Shown here piece by piece: positions 37,399 to 48,067 of a stretch of DNA of 64,000 nucleotides (the first letter of the stretch is position 1; every line of letters starts with the position of its first letter). Made by a program: the position numbers and the translations under genes. This DNA is from Epiperipatus broadwayi (taxonomy: Eukaryota > Onychophora > Udeonychophora > Euonychophora > Peripatidae). The notes beneath the pieces were generated by a model that saw nothing but the letters and a program-made list of their open reading frames with translations, was not told where the DNA came from and did no database searches. The stretch covers positions 124,001 through 188,000 of the forward strand of contig JAQFVV010000073.1 of assembly GCA_028023455.1 (NCBI GenBank). The letters are read 5' to 3'.

Positions 37399-37710
37399 GA
37401 ATCTTTCAAAAGTCTAATTATATGAACTTTATATCATACATAAATGAACTATTGATATGTGTGGTTAAATTTCAAATGCTATGTAATACTTTATTATTAT
37501 TATGTGTGTGTATGAGTTAATATGTGCGTGATCCTTATATCAATATTATTGGTTGAATCTTTCAAAAGTCTAATTATATGAACTTTATATCATACATAAA
37601 TGAACTATTGATATGTGTGGTTAAATTTCAAATGCTATGTAATACTTTATTATTATTATGTGGGTGTATGAGTTAATATGTGCGTGATCCTTATATCAAT
37701 ATTATTGGTT
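37399..37710. repeat. 156-bp perfect-looking tandem duplication
   Basis: 37399-37554 and 37555-37710 each begin GAATCTTTCAAAAGTC and end CAATATTATTGGTT. I see one difference between them (GTGTGTGTATG versus GTGGGTGTATG). The near identity indicates a recent duplication inside the older insertion. Confidence 0.9.
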
Positions 37711-38296
37711 AAAGTAGATAAATTCACAGTGTTCTGTTATGAAAATATTCGAGAATATTTAAACTATTTAGAAATGTTAATTTAAAATATGCGTGTGTTT
37801 AATAGAATTATAAAATGTTTAAATTTAGTAAATAAATGTTAGTTAATAAATTATCTTTAAAATTAAACTTTATTTGTCGGTCAATTCTTTTTATCAATTC
37901 TTTTACCAAATTCTTTTATCAATCTCTTTTATAAATTCCTTTTACAATTCTTTTATCAATTCCTTTTAACCACTAATGAAGTATAATCTATTAGTGATTA
38001 CAAACAGCTGAGCTAGTCGTGGATTTAGGCGTTGAGTTAGTGGCCATTGCTCAAAGTGCGTTATTTATTCATCCTTGAATAGATAGCTGGCACCCATGTT
38101 TATACACAAACAAAAAAAGGTGCTTTGGACATGGTGTTCAACTCAACATCCAAGAAGAAAAGCTATGTCCTGGAAATGTAATGTTAGTTATATACTTTAT
38201 AGCTATCGTTTGGGCATACATACTCTCCGAGTATGTTCTTCTCTGCCTAAGAGCCCGGTGTTTCGAATGCACATATTCGAACACGGTTCTATATAT

Positions 38297-38479
38297 AATA
38301 TTGAATTTCAAAAAACTCACACACTTCACTTTTTAGCAAAAAACTTTTATTATTGTATGTTTATATATGTTCAAATTTTGTAGCTCTGATGAAGACTGCA
38401 TGGTACAGTTGAAACTGTTATCAATAATAAATGTTTTTTTGCTAAAAAGTGGTGTGAGTTTTTTGAAATTCAGTATTAT
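38297..38479. repeat. Inverted repeat with hammerhead-like motif in the loop
   Basis: The left arm 38297-38356 (TAATATTGAATTTCAAAAAA, CACTTTTTAGCAAAAAAC) is mirrored by the right arm 38422-38479 (GTTTTTTTGCTAAAAAGTG, TTTTTTGAAATTCAGTATTA). The loop contains CTGATGA (38386-38392), a GACTG...CAGTT stem and GAAAC (38411-38415). Confidence 0.8.
38386..38415 (+). ncRNA. Hammerhead-ribozyme-like core
   Basis: CTGATGA, then A, then the 5-bp stem GACTG/CAGTT (one G-T pair) around CATGGTA, then GAAAC. These are the two conserved boxes and helix II of a hammerhead ribozyme in the right order and spacing. Hammerheads are known in the terminal repeats of Penelope-like elements. I could not define a convincing helix I/III and NUH cleavage site, so self-cleavage is only a possibility. 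Confidence 0.45.
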
Positions 38480-40575
38480 AACTGTGAATATTGTTAGTAA
38501 TTTTTGCCTCTCTAGTTTGCATCAACATATATTTACATCTCATTAATCATTAATCACTTCCTATATTGAGGATGCTTCCATGTCCATTTTCATTTAACAA
38601 TTTTTTCAAGAACTCATAATACAAAGTTGTTCTTTTGTCTGCAAACTCCATAAGCCTATATCACCATAACTAAATTTACCTCTAGCACTTTTAACTTTCA
38701 ACTTTTATCAATTCCACCATTAATGTCTTTCATGACAATTTTAAAATGCTGTTTGGTCTCAATAAAAGGCTTTTGTAAATCCATATAAAAATTCTCTACT
38801 TCTTCATCACAATGAAAATATGTTGGCATAAACCTGAATTATCTGAAGTTGATATCTGCTGTTAAGTAGAATAACTAATCATGATTCTATCCAATACAGC
38901 AGCAATCTCCATAATGTTGTTCTTCCACTTTTTATTTATAATGAAGACTACTCCATTTGTCCTACTAATGTTTATGTCTTTGTAGTACAGCAAATGTCCA
39001 CTTTTTAAATTAAATTATCTCTTCACCATTTTCTCTAACTTTCACAAAGTTCAATAATATCCTATATAATATTAGACAGTTCTTCCAATTCTTGCAATTT
39101 TTATTTACTCAAAAGTGATCTGCAGTTGGACATACCTAAATAAAATATTACTATGGCAGCTTAGGTTCACAATCAGATTTTTAGCAGCTTTGCTTTCAAC
39201 CACCAAACACTGCCTTGAATAATGACTTTGCAGCCTCCTGGAAATAATGACTCTTACTTATGTTAGTCTGCCATGATTGTAAATATCTATTATAGAAAAA
39301 AATTCATTCACACACATTTATTATGTCTTCATGAAAACTCAACTGATATTTCAGTTAAGAGTTACCAAGCATCTGAGAAGAAAGACCATGGTGTTTTTCA
39401 ATTTTATGAACTCAGATCAAAAGTGAATAAACTCACCACACTGAAAAATGTGTGTTGATGAGAATCTCATTCATGTTCATATATTATAAGAATAATCACA
39501 TAGTAATAATAATTGCAGAAACAAGAAGATATGAAGAGAACATTAAGAATTTTCTATCTTTGATTTTTTTAAGGCCTCCAAAATGAATCAAAGGGACTTC
39601 TTTTAGTTAACATCAAATTCCTTTCTGTAAACAACACTAGAAATATAAGAAATTATTCACAGAAAAACTATTCACAGAAAAACTATCTCCAAATCCACAT
39701 TAAGTATAACTATAGCAAATTAAAATCTATAGAGATATTTTTAACAACTTTGATAAATGATTTTATAGGCTTTGACTTGTGAATTTTATATGTGGTATGT
39801 GTATTCTGAAGTAATGTCTATCAACAACATTTGGTTCATTTGTCAAGACTAGGGATTAAATATAAAGTTGAAAATAGCGCTGCATTTCTTATATTTTATG
39901 TACAATCACAATACAAGCAATTAAAAATATGATATCATAATAGAAGTGGTAATTGAATTCAGGTTAGTTATTAATGGAAGTAAAGTGCCTCACGGAAAAG
40001 GCCATTAGCAAGAAATTTGTCTTGAGATTTGTTTGTATATACCATTTGCAGCCATTGTTTTCCATGCTTATGCACATGGTTCCAAAATAAAGAGGTGAGA
40101 AGTGAATTACTTTCACCACAAAAGTGATTCATATCTTTTTCAACAAAAATTAAAAAAACAAACAAGTTTTTATCGTTACTTTCCATGTTATGGTTAATCC
40201 ATAAACAAAAATTGATGGTTCCACTTATTAACTTCAGTTTTTGTCTCATTCTAGAACATTATTTTCAGACATTAAATTACATCTATTGCACTGTTCTTCA
40301 ATCTCTTTTGTTGACTTGTTTAAAAATAAAAATAAAAGAATATTCATGCATTTGGAATTAGATATTGATACAAAGGATTATGGAAAATAGAAATGTTTAA
40401 GCATTGACTGTATATAGATAGCCACTCAGAGTTTTAGTTAGTCATATTTTGGCTACTAACACTTCAATGGTAGTTAACAGAGCAGTGTCAAAAATTAAAA
40501 AAATAAGCTTGAGATAAATAGGATATACAGTATGAAAAACAGTAATCCATACAGCATTAATAATATATATATATA

Positions 40576-40680
40576 CTCTGTGGATGGCTTGTGTGACCAA
40601 GTCGAAACGTCAGTATATTGATATTAAAAGTTTTTAACACGGATGAACCCGCAAAATATGTATTTTATATATATATATTA
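40576..40680 (+). repeat. PLE terminal-repeat-like fragment with degenerate hammerhead
   Basis: CTGTGGATGGCTTG ... CCAAGTC followed by GAAAC (40604-40608) and GTC keeps helix II (CTTG/CAAG) and the GAAAC box, but the CTGATGA box is altered. About 30 bases on lies AACACGGATGAACCCGC, a string I associate with ends of Penelope-like elements in animals. Confidence 0.45.
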
Positions 40681-42704
40681 AATATGAATCAGTTCTCAAT
40701 ATATACATCTTTATTTTATTGTACATAATGTGTAATCATATAGTGTTGTGATAGAATCAGAATGATAAAGAAGCACTACATATTATTACATACCCATATC
40801 AATAATTGACATTTTGATTTGTTTGCTCAACTTTACATCTGAATAATAGGGAAATATTTCATAATTTGAAATATAACATTGTGCAATAATAGAATGAAAC
40901 ATAGTCTTACTCTATGCTATTTCAGAGTTATCTTGGATCATAGCCTTAAGATTAGATTAAAATTAATTTATCACAATAACCACTTTAGATAGCTGACTGG
41001 GACTATTTGGATCTGAAATGCAAGTACTTTACAAACAACTCCTTTGCACTAACATATTCTTCTGGTAAATACTAGCCCATGTTATGGAGCAAAAGTTCCC
41101 ATACTAAATTTATGGTTACTCAATTAAATATTCTGAAAAATATTACTGATAAATTCAAGCATACTTTTTTGCAGTGTTTTTCTGTACTTTCATATATTTT
41201 CCCAACAGATATCAGAAGAGAAATTTTCTTATGGAAAATATATAATAAACCGTTATGAAGATAAGACTTGTTAGTATCTCAAGAAATAGTTTTGTCATCT
41301 AAGACTCCTCTCAAATCAAGACTCCTTTCAGGATGTTCACCTAAGAATCTGCAATAGATTATTTATGGCAAAAAAGACATTCTTATAAGATCCAAACAAA
41401 TCTGCTATGTGAACAAACACGAATCATAAAACACTTCAAATCTGTGTCTATAGTGGCAGAAATTGAGAATTTTATACAGCTGTTAGTGGATTTATTTCCT
41501 GCTTGGAATCTTTAAAAAATTTTATGATATTTTGTTAATAGTTAATATGATATTTCATTAATAGTAATGCTGTGTAGAAAACGCTCATATGCTAAATAAA
41601 TTGGAACAATTATTTTGTATCTTAGCATTTAAATCTAGGTGTTATATAAAACAACAGTTTATGACTAAAAAATTAATGAGATAAAAGGGTAAATCTATGC
41701 GTTACTAGTTCGTTTATGCATTTGTAAATAATTTACCATGTCTATATATTGTGTATAATATAAATTTTACAATTTTTTATGCTAATACTTCACCAACAGA
41801 TCATTATTGAGAAAAAAAAGAGTACTCCCAGATTTGTCAATTGTTTAGTATTGAGGAATTGAGTAATTTTGCATCTTTGTTAACTATTCAACAAAAATTG
41901 TTAGAAACAATTAAATAGTCAGCTAGGTAGGCTAAGAATTGTTGAAAAAAAATGTTTTTTTGCTCTTGTCCGAACATGCACTAGTATTGCTATATAAAAC
42001 CTGTATTTATTTTTAACAAACATTCAATTCAAGCATAAAAATAAATATACACATTTAAATTAGCCTGCAATATATTTTATAAGAAATTAAAACACATTGA
42101 CGTAGATTTTATGTTATTTTTTTTTTCTATTTAAAAAAAAATGCAAATAATTGTTCATAATAAAAGTAAATATTTTTGACGTCAATGTTAATAATATCAT
42201 CATATAAAAACAATATTTATTGAAATTAATATATGATTTTAAAGAAAAACTAACACTACAATAAAATAGAAATTATATCTTATGAATATTTAAATAATAT
42301 TACCTAATTTTACTTGCTATTGTGTCTAAAATATAATCTAGAAGTAAATAAAAATACCACACTTTTTTTTTTACTAATATATATATATAAATTCACAGAT
42401 TGTTTTTGGTTATTCATTCTGGTTGTCACCTTTGATGATCATAGTTTTATCACTAAAGAAATGTATTTCTAAAAATATATAATACTTATATCTCCTTATC
42501 ACTACGATGTAGTGACATGAAATTATAGACTAACAACTAATTTAACAGTTAAATAGGAACAGGATAGCATTAATATAATGTTTGACTTTGAACTCTCATC
42601 ATTGATTTCGGGTCTTTTTACTTTTTTATGGCCATTTTATGTTATATATGAAGTTTTTAATTGAAGTATTATAACTTTGTTTCCTATTGCATTGTCAAAT
42701 CCAT

Positions 42705-42922
42705 ATAATATTAATATCATCTATGTTCTTTATTATTTTTACAATGCTTTTTTACAACCTAATATGACAGTTTCGATTGCCCCAGCAATCTTCTTCAGAA
42801 CTTTTACTATTATATCTCAAAGTAAAAGTTCTAAAGAAGATTGCTGTGACAATCAAAACTGTTATATTAAGTTATAAAAACATTGCAAAAGTAATAAAGA
42901 ACATAGATGATATTAATATTAT
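42705..42922. repeat. 218-bp near-perfect palindrome
   Basis: Left arm 42705-42808 and right arm 42821-42922 are reverse complements (ATAATATTAATATCATCTAT with ATAGATGATATTAATATTAT at the ends, AGAACTTTTACT with AGTAAAAGTTCT at the centre), with only 12 unpaired bases between. The left arm, read on the minus strand, contains CTGAAGA, a GATTGC/GCAATC stem and GAAAC (42766-42798). The right arm keeps the same stem but has CTAAAGA and AAAAC. This looks like two head-to-head copies of a PLE-like terminal repeat. Confidence 0.85.
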
Positions 42923-43669
42923 ATTTTTAATTGATAATTAATATAAGTAAAAATAAAGCAAATTTAATACCATAATATTTCCAAAAAATTTTCTACATAA
43001 ACTTAGTAAATATGAATACTGTATTTTTCATTTTAGTCAGAATAATATCTAGATATCCATTAAATTAAATGCATAGCAGATTGGTTATGAAACTTCTATA
43101 TGAAAGAAGATCATCTATTTAAAATGTTTATAAGAACTATGTGGAACTACCATGAAGTTTTGAGAATGATAGGGAAATATGCTTACCATTATGTTACAAG
43201 ATCTTTCAATGATAGTAAAGAGAGTATTTATATTGCATGACTGATTAGTTTTTTATCTGGTCATAACTTATTGCAAATAATAAACAAGAGAGATAAATAA
43301 TTATTATGAAGATATTTATGCTATAGATAATATAAACAGGATATTGTGCAAATGAGAATTTGGAGAAAAAATACAAGCATTAGTGTAGTCAAATTAAATG
43401 CAATAAAAAATCTAAATCAAAAGATTTTTTTAAAATTCTTCAAAATAGAAGTTTTTTTAACGATCACAAAAGTAAGTTCATGATATAAATTAATTAACAT
43501 ATAATTTTACATAAATGAAAAATGCACCAAGAACAAAATCTTCTTAGCTAGGGTAAGCAAATTCTTAAATATAATCTTAATACCGAAAATATACAAAGAT
43601 GAGAAATGTAAATATAACTTGTGAAGATATTTAATAATATTGTAATATTATTACATATTACAATGGTTT

Positions 43670-43843
43670 AGCATGAAATACATATATTGGTGATTATTTA
43701 TCTTTTCAACATATATGTGTTTAAGTGTATCAGTGTTATTATATAGAGTGGAGAGTGGTGGGTTGTGTGAAAGTCTGTGCTCATATACCCTATATATTAC
43801 ATATATAGACACAGGTATATAATAAGCCTGTGTTTCAGTTATT
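43670..43843 (+). repeat. SINE-like repeat copy (family S1)
   Basis: Landmarks of the S1 family are present: CATGAAATACATATATTGG, TTATCTTTT, CATATATGTG, TGTATC, then GGAGAGTGGTGGGTTG and GAAAGTCTGTG. The last 92 bases match 31446-31537 almost exactly in inverse orientation. Other copies lie at 45.6, 49.85, 53.4-53.9 and 56.6 kb. Confidence 0.7.
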
Positions 43844-44159
43844 ACATATTACAATATTAATAATATTATTAAATATTATAATTTTAATAATGGCTTAAAA
43901 TGCATTCTACTGTGATTTAATATTATTAGAGTCAACTGAAAAAAGTCTTATATCTAGAAATTTGGTTTTAAGTTTTGAATTAGTGGTACGATGATTTTAT
44001 TGAAGTTTTATATTATGTGGAATTTAAAAATAGTATGGACATATGTGACAAAGGAGTGAACAAAAACATTTCCCAGAAATATTCTATTATTCAATAAAAT
44101 AATTTTATTAATTTCTATGACAACTAAGTTTTTAAAATGTAAAATATGAGTTTACATTT

Positions 44160-44250
44160 TTGCCTATAAAAATGGGTCCTTAGATTCTTGATTATTGAAT
44201 TTTAAGATAACAATCTGACCAACTGAGCCATCCTGCCAAAGGCAACAGTC
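44160..44250 (-). repeat. tRNA-related SINE fragment (family S2), head part
   Basis: The reverse complement contains TGGCTCAGTTGGTCAG (44215-44230), a near-perfect tRNA A box with D-loop context, followed by TTGTTATCTTAAAATTCAAT and CAAGAATCTAAGGA. The B-box region is degraded. It is paired with an inverted partner at 44325-44440. Confidence 0.65.
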
Positions 44251-44324
44251 AGTAGAAATTTCATGTGCTTATCTATGAGGTTGCTCCTGATTTCTCCACT
44301 TTTTCCTGAGAGCAAAGTTGATTA

Positions 44325-44440
44325 GTGGTTTCCATACATTACCTTAAAATCTAATACTCAAGAATCTAAGGATCCAAGTTGGAATCCCATGCTAGTATTG
44401 AGAATGGTCAGGTCAGCAACACCTGAAGAAGAGGGGAGAG
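44325..44440 (+). repeat. tRNA-related SINE fragment (family S2), body part
   Basis: ACCTTAAAATCTAATACTC and AAGAATCTAAGGATCC match the minus-strand partner. They are followed by AGTTGGAATCCC (44377-44388), close to a tRNA B box, then a non-tRNA body with GCAACACCTGAAGAAGA. Together with 44160-44250 it forms an inverted pair with a spacer of about 75 bases. Confidence 0.65.
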
Positions 44441-45569
44441 TAATACCTCTCTAAATATTATGCATATACTAACCTGTTTGATGTGATATTATTAACAATT
44501 GAATGTATTGGGAATATTTAAAACAAATTTCTAAAGACATTCAATACCCACATTAGACGATGAAAATAATGCAATATAAAAATACATGTACATCATCATC
44601 ACAAACCTTCAGGAAAACATGTTGGTTTTAATATTTTACAATTAGTAACAGAAGAAAATTAGTTGAAATATATATTCTGTTATTTGGCTAAATAGTCAAT
44701 GGTACTTGCTACTGATGATGGGCATCTAAGGTATTTGAAACAAAAAGAAGTGTTAATAATGATATTTATCAGATTGACTTTATTTTCTATTTTGGTAGCA
44801 ATCTTTGGAAAGTGGATAGGCTACTTCAAAAAATAGGTATTAAGATTTGGAATAAATTGAATGGTTGGCATTTTAAGCAAAGTCAAAAATGTAATCATTT
44901 TGAATTTCAGATTTAAAAATATACTAATGATTATACTACTCTTGGAAATTCAAAAGCTGACCTATAGAATATTTTTAATATTTTGAATAATACCTATAAA
45001 GATTTTGATTTAGTAATTATTATTCAAAAATATTAACTGTTTTATCTGCTGTATTTGGCTTGCATCAATTGCAGAAATATTTGTGTGGATTTTAGATAGA
45101 AAAACTGGTTTGAATGATAATGATCAATACAGATTATTGCTTCTGCATTTAGTTAGTTAAAAGACAACATCAAAGTAATATAATTTCTCCAACTAAATTA
45201 GTAATACACAGAGCTGTTTATTCTGATAAATTTGTAGTATACAGAATACAGAATCATATCATTACAACTTAAAGATACTGGAAAACTTTTATTAAAGGAA
45301 AAACATTTGAAATAGAGTCATGCAGCCCAGCTTGCTGTGAGTGAAGATATTTAATTGGTAATTATAAGGGTACATTTTAAATGAATTTAACATGTAAAGT
45401 AAATGAGTCATAGCAATTTTGCTAAAAAAATATTTCTGATTATATGAGGGATTAGATTGGTATAATGTCTACATGGATATGACTATAATATCAAATCCAA
45501 CAAGGGCTTTGAGCAGTCCATTATCAGTTTTTCAATAAAATAAACAGTTGACTTGTTGGAAGGGTGAGA

Positions 45570-45800
45570 ATACTGAAGCCTGTTCATTAAAGTTTATGGA
45601 ATTTATATCTTAATATAAGCTGGGCACTGGTTATATATATGCAGGAGATTATGATCTGACACAACTGATGAGTGCTGGTTCTGCATGAAATATGTATATT
45701 GGGGATCATGCATCTATTTTGCATATATATAGTCATGCATATAAATTGTTTGAAATAGTGTGGAGGATAAATAGATTTAAAAATCCTGAGTTCAAATACC
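45570..45800 (+). repeat. SINE-like repeat copy (family S1)
   Basis: Shares with the 53-kb and 56-kb copies: TTAAAGTTTATGG, ATCTTAATATAAGCTG, CTGATGAGTGCTGGTTCTGC, ATGTATATTGGGGATCAT and, at the end, GAGTTCAAATACCTCT (B-box-like). It is more diverged in the middle and has no coding potential. Confidence 0.7.
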
Positions 45801-47414
45801 TCTATTTATTAAAAATTACTTTATAGTGAACTTAATTAAGGTTTTTATAAGAGTAGATCTTTTTTAAGATTGATAGATTATATCAAAGTCATATAAAAAT
45901 ATAGTATTAATTGTTTTTACTAGAAGTTTACAACTAAGAATAGAATTCAATGGAAAGCTATAATAAGATAGGATATTGAACTCTTTTGGAAAAGAAGTTT
46001 GCCACAGAACTTAAAAAATGGCATTGCAAGATGTAAATATTTTAGGAACAGCAATTGTGATATATGTGGACATATTTGTATGTCATGATTTATTAGTATA
46101 TGTTTCAAAAAACTCATAATTTTTATATATCTTTTTTGTTTCTGGAATTAGAATAACTTAATTTACATACTAATGGCTGCCAATGAACGATGGGCATGAA
46201 CTGAAATGCATCAGAAATTTGTTTAGTCAAATGTAAGTAAACTGTCCAAAAAAAATTGAATAAATCAAAAATGAAAGTAAAATTTAATTATAAATACTGT
46301 TAAATAAAAATGTTAACAAAATAAAAAGCAATATTATTAGGAGTATGATAAGTCAAACAAAAGCTTCTGAAGAAAATATTTTCAAAGTATATTCTTTAAA
46401 AAAAACAATAAAAAACATACAATTAACATTAAAAAAGCCTCATAATGATAAGAAAAAAGGCATATTTACAGATTGTTAATTTATATATATATGCTTAACT
46501 GCGTTATCTCTAGGTTTAGCGCAGTAATAAATCAAATAAAAGTCTCACAAGGTAAAAATCCTTGGATTGTTTCAAAGATTTGCCTACCTCTTCAGTGCTT
46601 GAACATTAGACATGACATTCCAAACAACTCTTATATGATTATATATGAGTAATCTAATTATTAAAGCATTCCCTTTTAAATTTAAAACCAAATATATGAT
46701 AACAGCAACAACAATAAAAATATAAATATAAAAAATAATGAAATGGTTTATTGCTTGACTGTTCATAAGAAGTTTGTGTAATATAAGTAATATGGTTAGG
46801 CCCATGATCTCTGAATCTTGAACTGCAGAATCTTCCACTTTAATATCTCGCTAAACCCAGAGGAGAACAAATGTATAAGGTAAGGAATCAAAGAATATAA
46901 ACTATTCTTTAAAAAAAAACATTATGGAAGAAAGCAATACAAAATGTAATGTTAAAATAAATAATAATAAACTGAGCAAAAAAAAAAAAAATTAACAACA
47001 AAAAAGTGATGAGAAAAATAAAAATATATAACAAGGAGAGAAAAAATAAACCCTTTATATAAAATAATCGAATGGTAAAACTGTTAGTAGGACATGTGCC
47101 ATTCAAGCAGTGGAAGTTACAGACAATAAGTGTGTTAATTTTAGTAGATATAAAAATAACATAAAAAAAATTAATTGAATAGGTTTACTGCTCTGAAGTC
47201 CAGAAGAAATTTGAGAACCATAAGTGACAAGACAAGGTGCATCCATGGATCTTAACATCCAGAATCTAACATTCTATCACTACATGAAACCATACAGGAC
47301 AATAGTACAACAAAGGTTAAAATACACAGTAGAAACTAGAACTTAAAAAAAAGGTAAAAGTCAATGTGGATTCATAAAATATTTACAACAATAAAAAATA
47401 TAATTTATATATTT

Positions 47415-47640
47415 TATTTTATTATTAATAAAGAGTAACTCCTCTGAACATACACTTTAAAAATCCCTGTGCATAAATGTAGCTTTTGCTTGGAGTTTGC
47501 TTTCTATATATAAACCAATCTTTTCTCACTGAGTTTAAATTAGAGCTTCAATTTATTGGGTGCCTGAGTTACAAGTTATCAATTAAATTGTATAAACCTA
47601 TTAGGTCTATTGCAGGAGAGAGATACAATCTCATTTTTAA
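47415..47640 (+). mobile_element. MITE-like element, diverged copy A
   Basis: It starts TATTATTAATAAAGAGTAAC followed by TCCTCTGAACATACACTTTA, which matches the terminus of the neighbouring copy B. It then shares GGGTGCCTGAGTTACA and AATTAAATTGTATAAACCTA with the reverse complement of B. Its right end is lost. Copies A and B face each other. Confidence 0.65.
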
Positions 47641-47694
47641 CTACCTGCAATGAAATACAAAGTAAATTTTGAATTTACTGTACTATATATAATC

Positions 47695-48067
47695 TATTAT
47701 TTATATAGCGCACATACATATGTTAATATTATTAATAAGGAGTAACTCCTCTGAGCATGCGCTTTAAAAATTTCTGCCTCCGGTAAACATCAATTTTAAA
47801 CGCATAAGTGTGCGCTTATGTTTCGTTAGAGTTTAAAATTGTCTAATAGGTTTGTACAATTTAATTGATAATTTATAACCCAGGCACCCAATAGATTGAA
47901 GCCCTGATCTAAGCATAATGTGCAAAGACTGATTTAGATAGAAAATACACTTATGCTTTTAAAGTTAATGCTTACGGCAGAGTGCGCAGAGATTTTATAA
48001 AGCGCATGCTCAGAGGAGTTATTCCTTTTTAATATTATTACATACTATGTGCGCTATATAAATAATA
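47695..48067 (-). mobile_element. MITE-like foldback element, copy B with ~83-bp inverted ends
   Basis: Arms 47695-47777 and 47986-48067 are inverted copies: TATTTATATAGCGCAC with GTGCGCTATATAAATA, and AACTCCTCTGAGCATGCGCT with AGCGCATGCTCAGAGGAGTT. The centre holds a second, smaller hairpin (CAATTTTAAAC 47791-47801 with GTTTAAAATTG 47831-47841; CATAAG with CTTATG inside). It has no ORF, so it would be a non-autonomous element. The superfamily is not known to me. Confidence 0.75.

Larger units (their letters stand above)
36306..38479. mobile_element. 2.2-kb insertion of unknown family in RTE-2
   Basis: AACTGTGAATATT occurs on both sides (36293-36305 and 38480-38492), and the interrupted RTE continues exactly across it. 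This is therefore one insertion event with a 13-bp target duplication. It has no long ORF. Inside are a promoter-like stretch (CGGTATAAATACTG near 36960), a GC-richer segment at about 37060-37330, a 156-bp tandem duplication (37399-37710), and a terminal inverted repeat (38297-38356 with 38422-38479) ending exactly at the insertion boundary. The loop of that inverted repeat holds a hammerhead-like core. A non-autonomous PLE-like element is the best guess; a solo LTR was considered because of the TATA-like stretch, but a 13-bp duplication argues against it. Confidence 0.7.
35263..39610 (-). mobile_element. Old RTE copy (RTE-2), interrupted and 3'-truncated
   Basis: A degraded minus-strand relative of the RTE at 4.3-7.6 kb. 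The part at 35263-36305 corresponds to copy-1 positions about 5200-6360 (RT and linker). The part at 38480-39610 corresponds to about 6345-7567 (endonuclease and leader, including the AAGGCCTC...AGTTAA 5' end). About 900 bases of the 3' end are absent, and many small deletions and stops occur, so no protein can be made. A 2174-bp insertion (36306-38479) separates the two parts. Confidence 0.85.
39611..47410. other. Gene-free stretch with dispersed repeat fragments
   Basis: No gene is supported. The 92-codon frame on the minus strand at 39971-40249 shows no family motif, and frames of that length are expected by chance here. PLE-end fragments, a palindrome and SINE-like copies inside are listed separately. 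Poly(A)/(T) and TA tracts are common. Confidence 0.55.

Noticed and set aside
36540-38090. Solo LTR inside the RTE-2 insertion
   Set aside because: The TATA-like stretch and GC-richer part are suggestive, but no TG...CA ends with a 4-6 bp duplication were found, and the whole insertion has a 13-bp duplication.
39971-40249. 92-codon minus-strand ORF as a host gene or exon
   Set aside because: No motif or splice context; open frames of this length are expected by chance several times in 64 kb at this base composition.
44213-44240. A genuine tRNA gene on the minus strand
   Set aside because: The A box is good but the anticodon arm and B box do not form a cloverleaf, and an inverted partner fragment shows it is a SINE.
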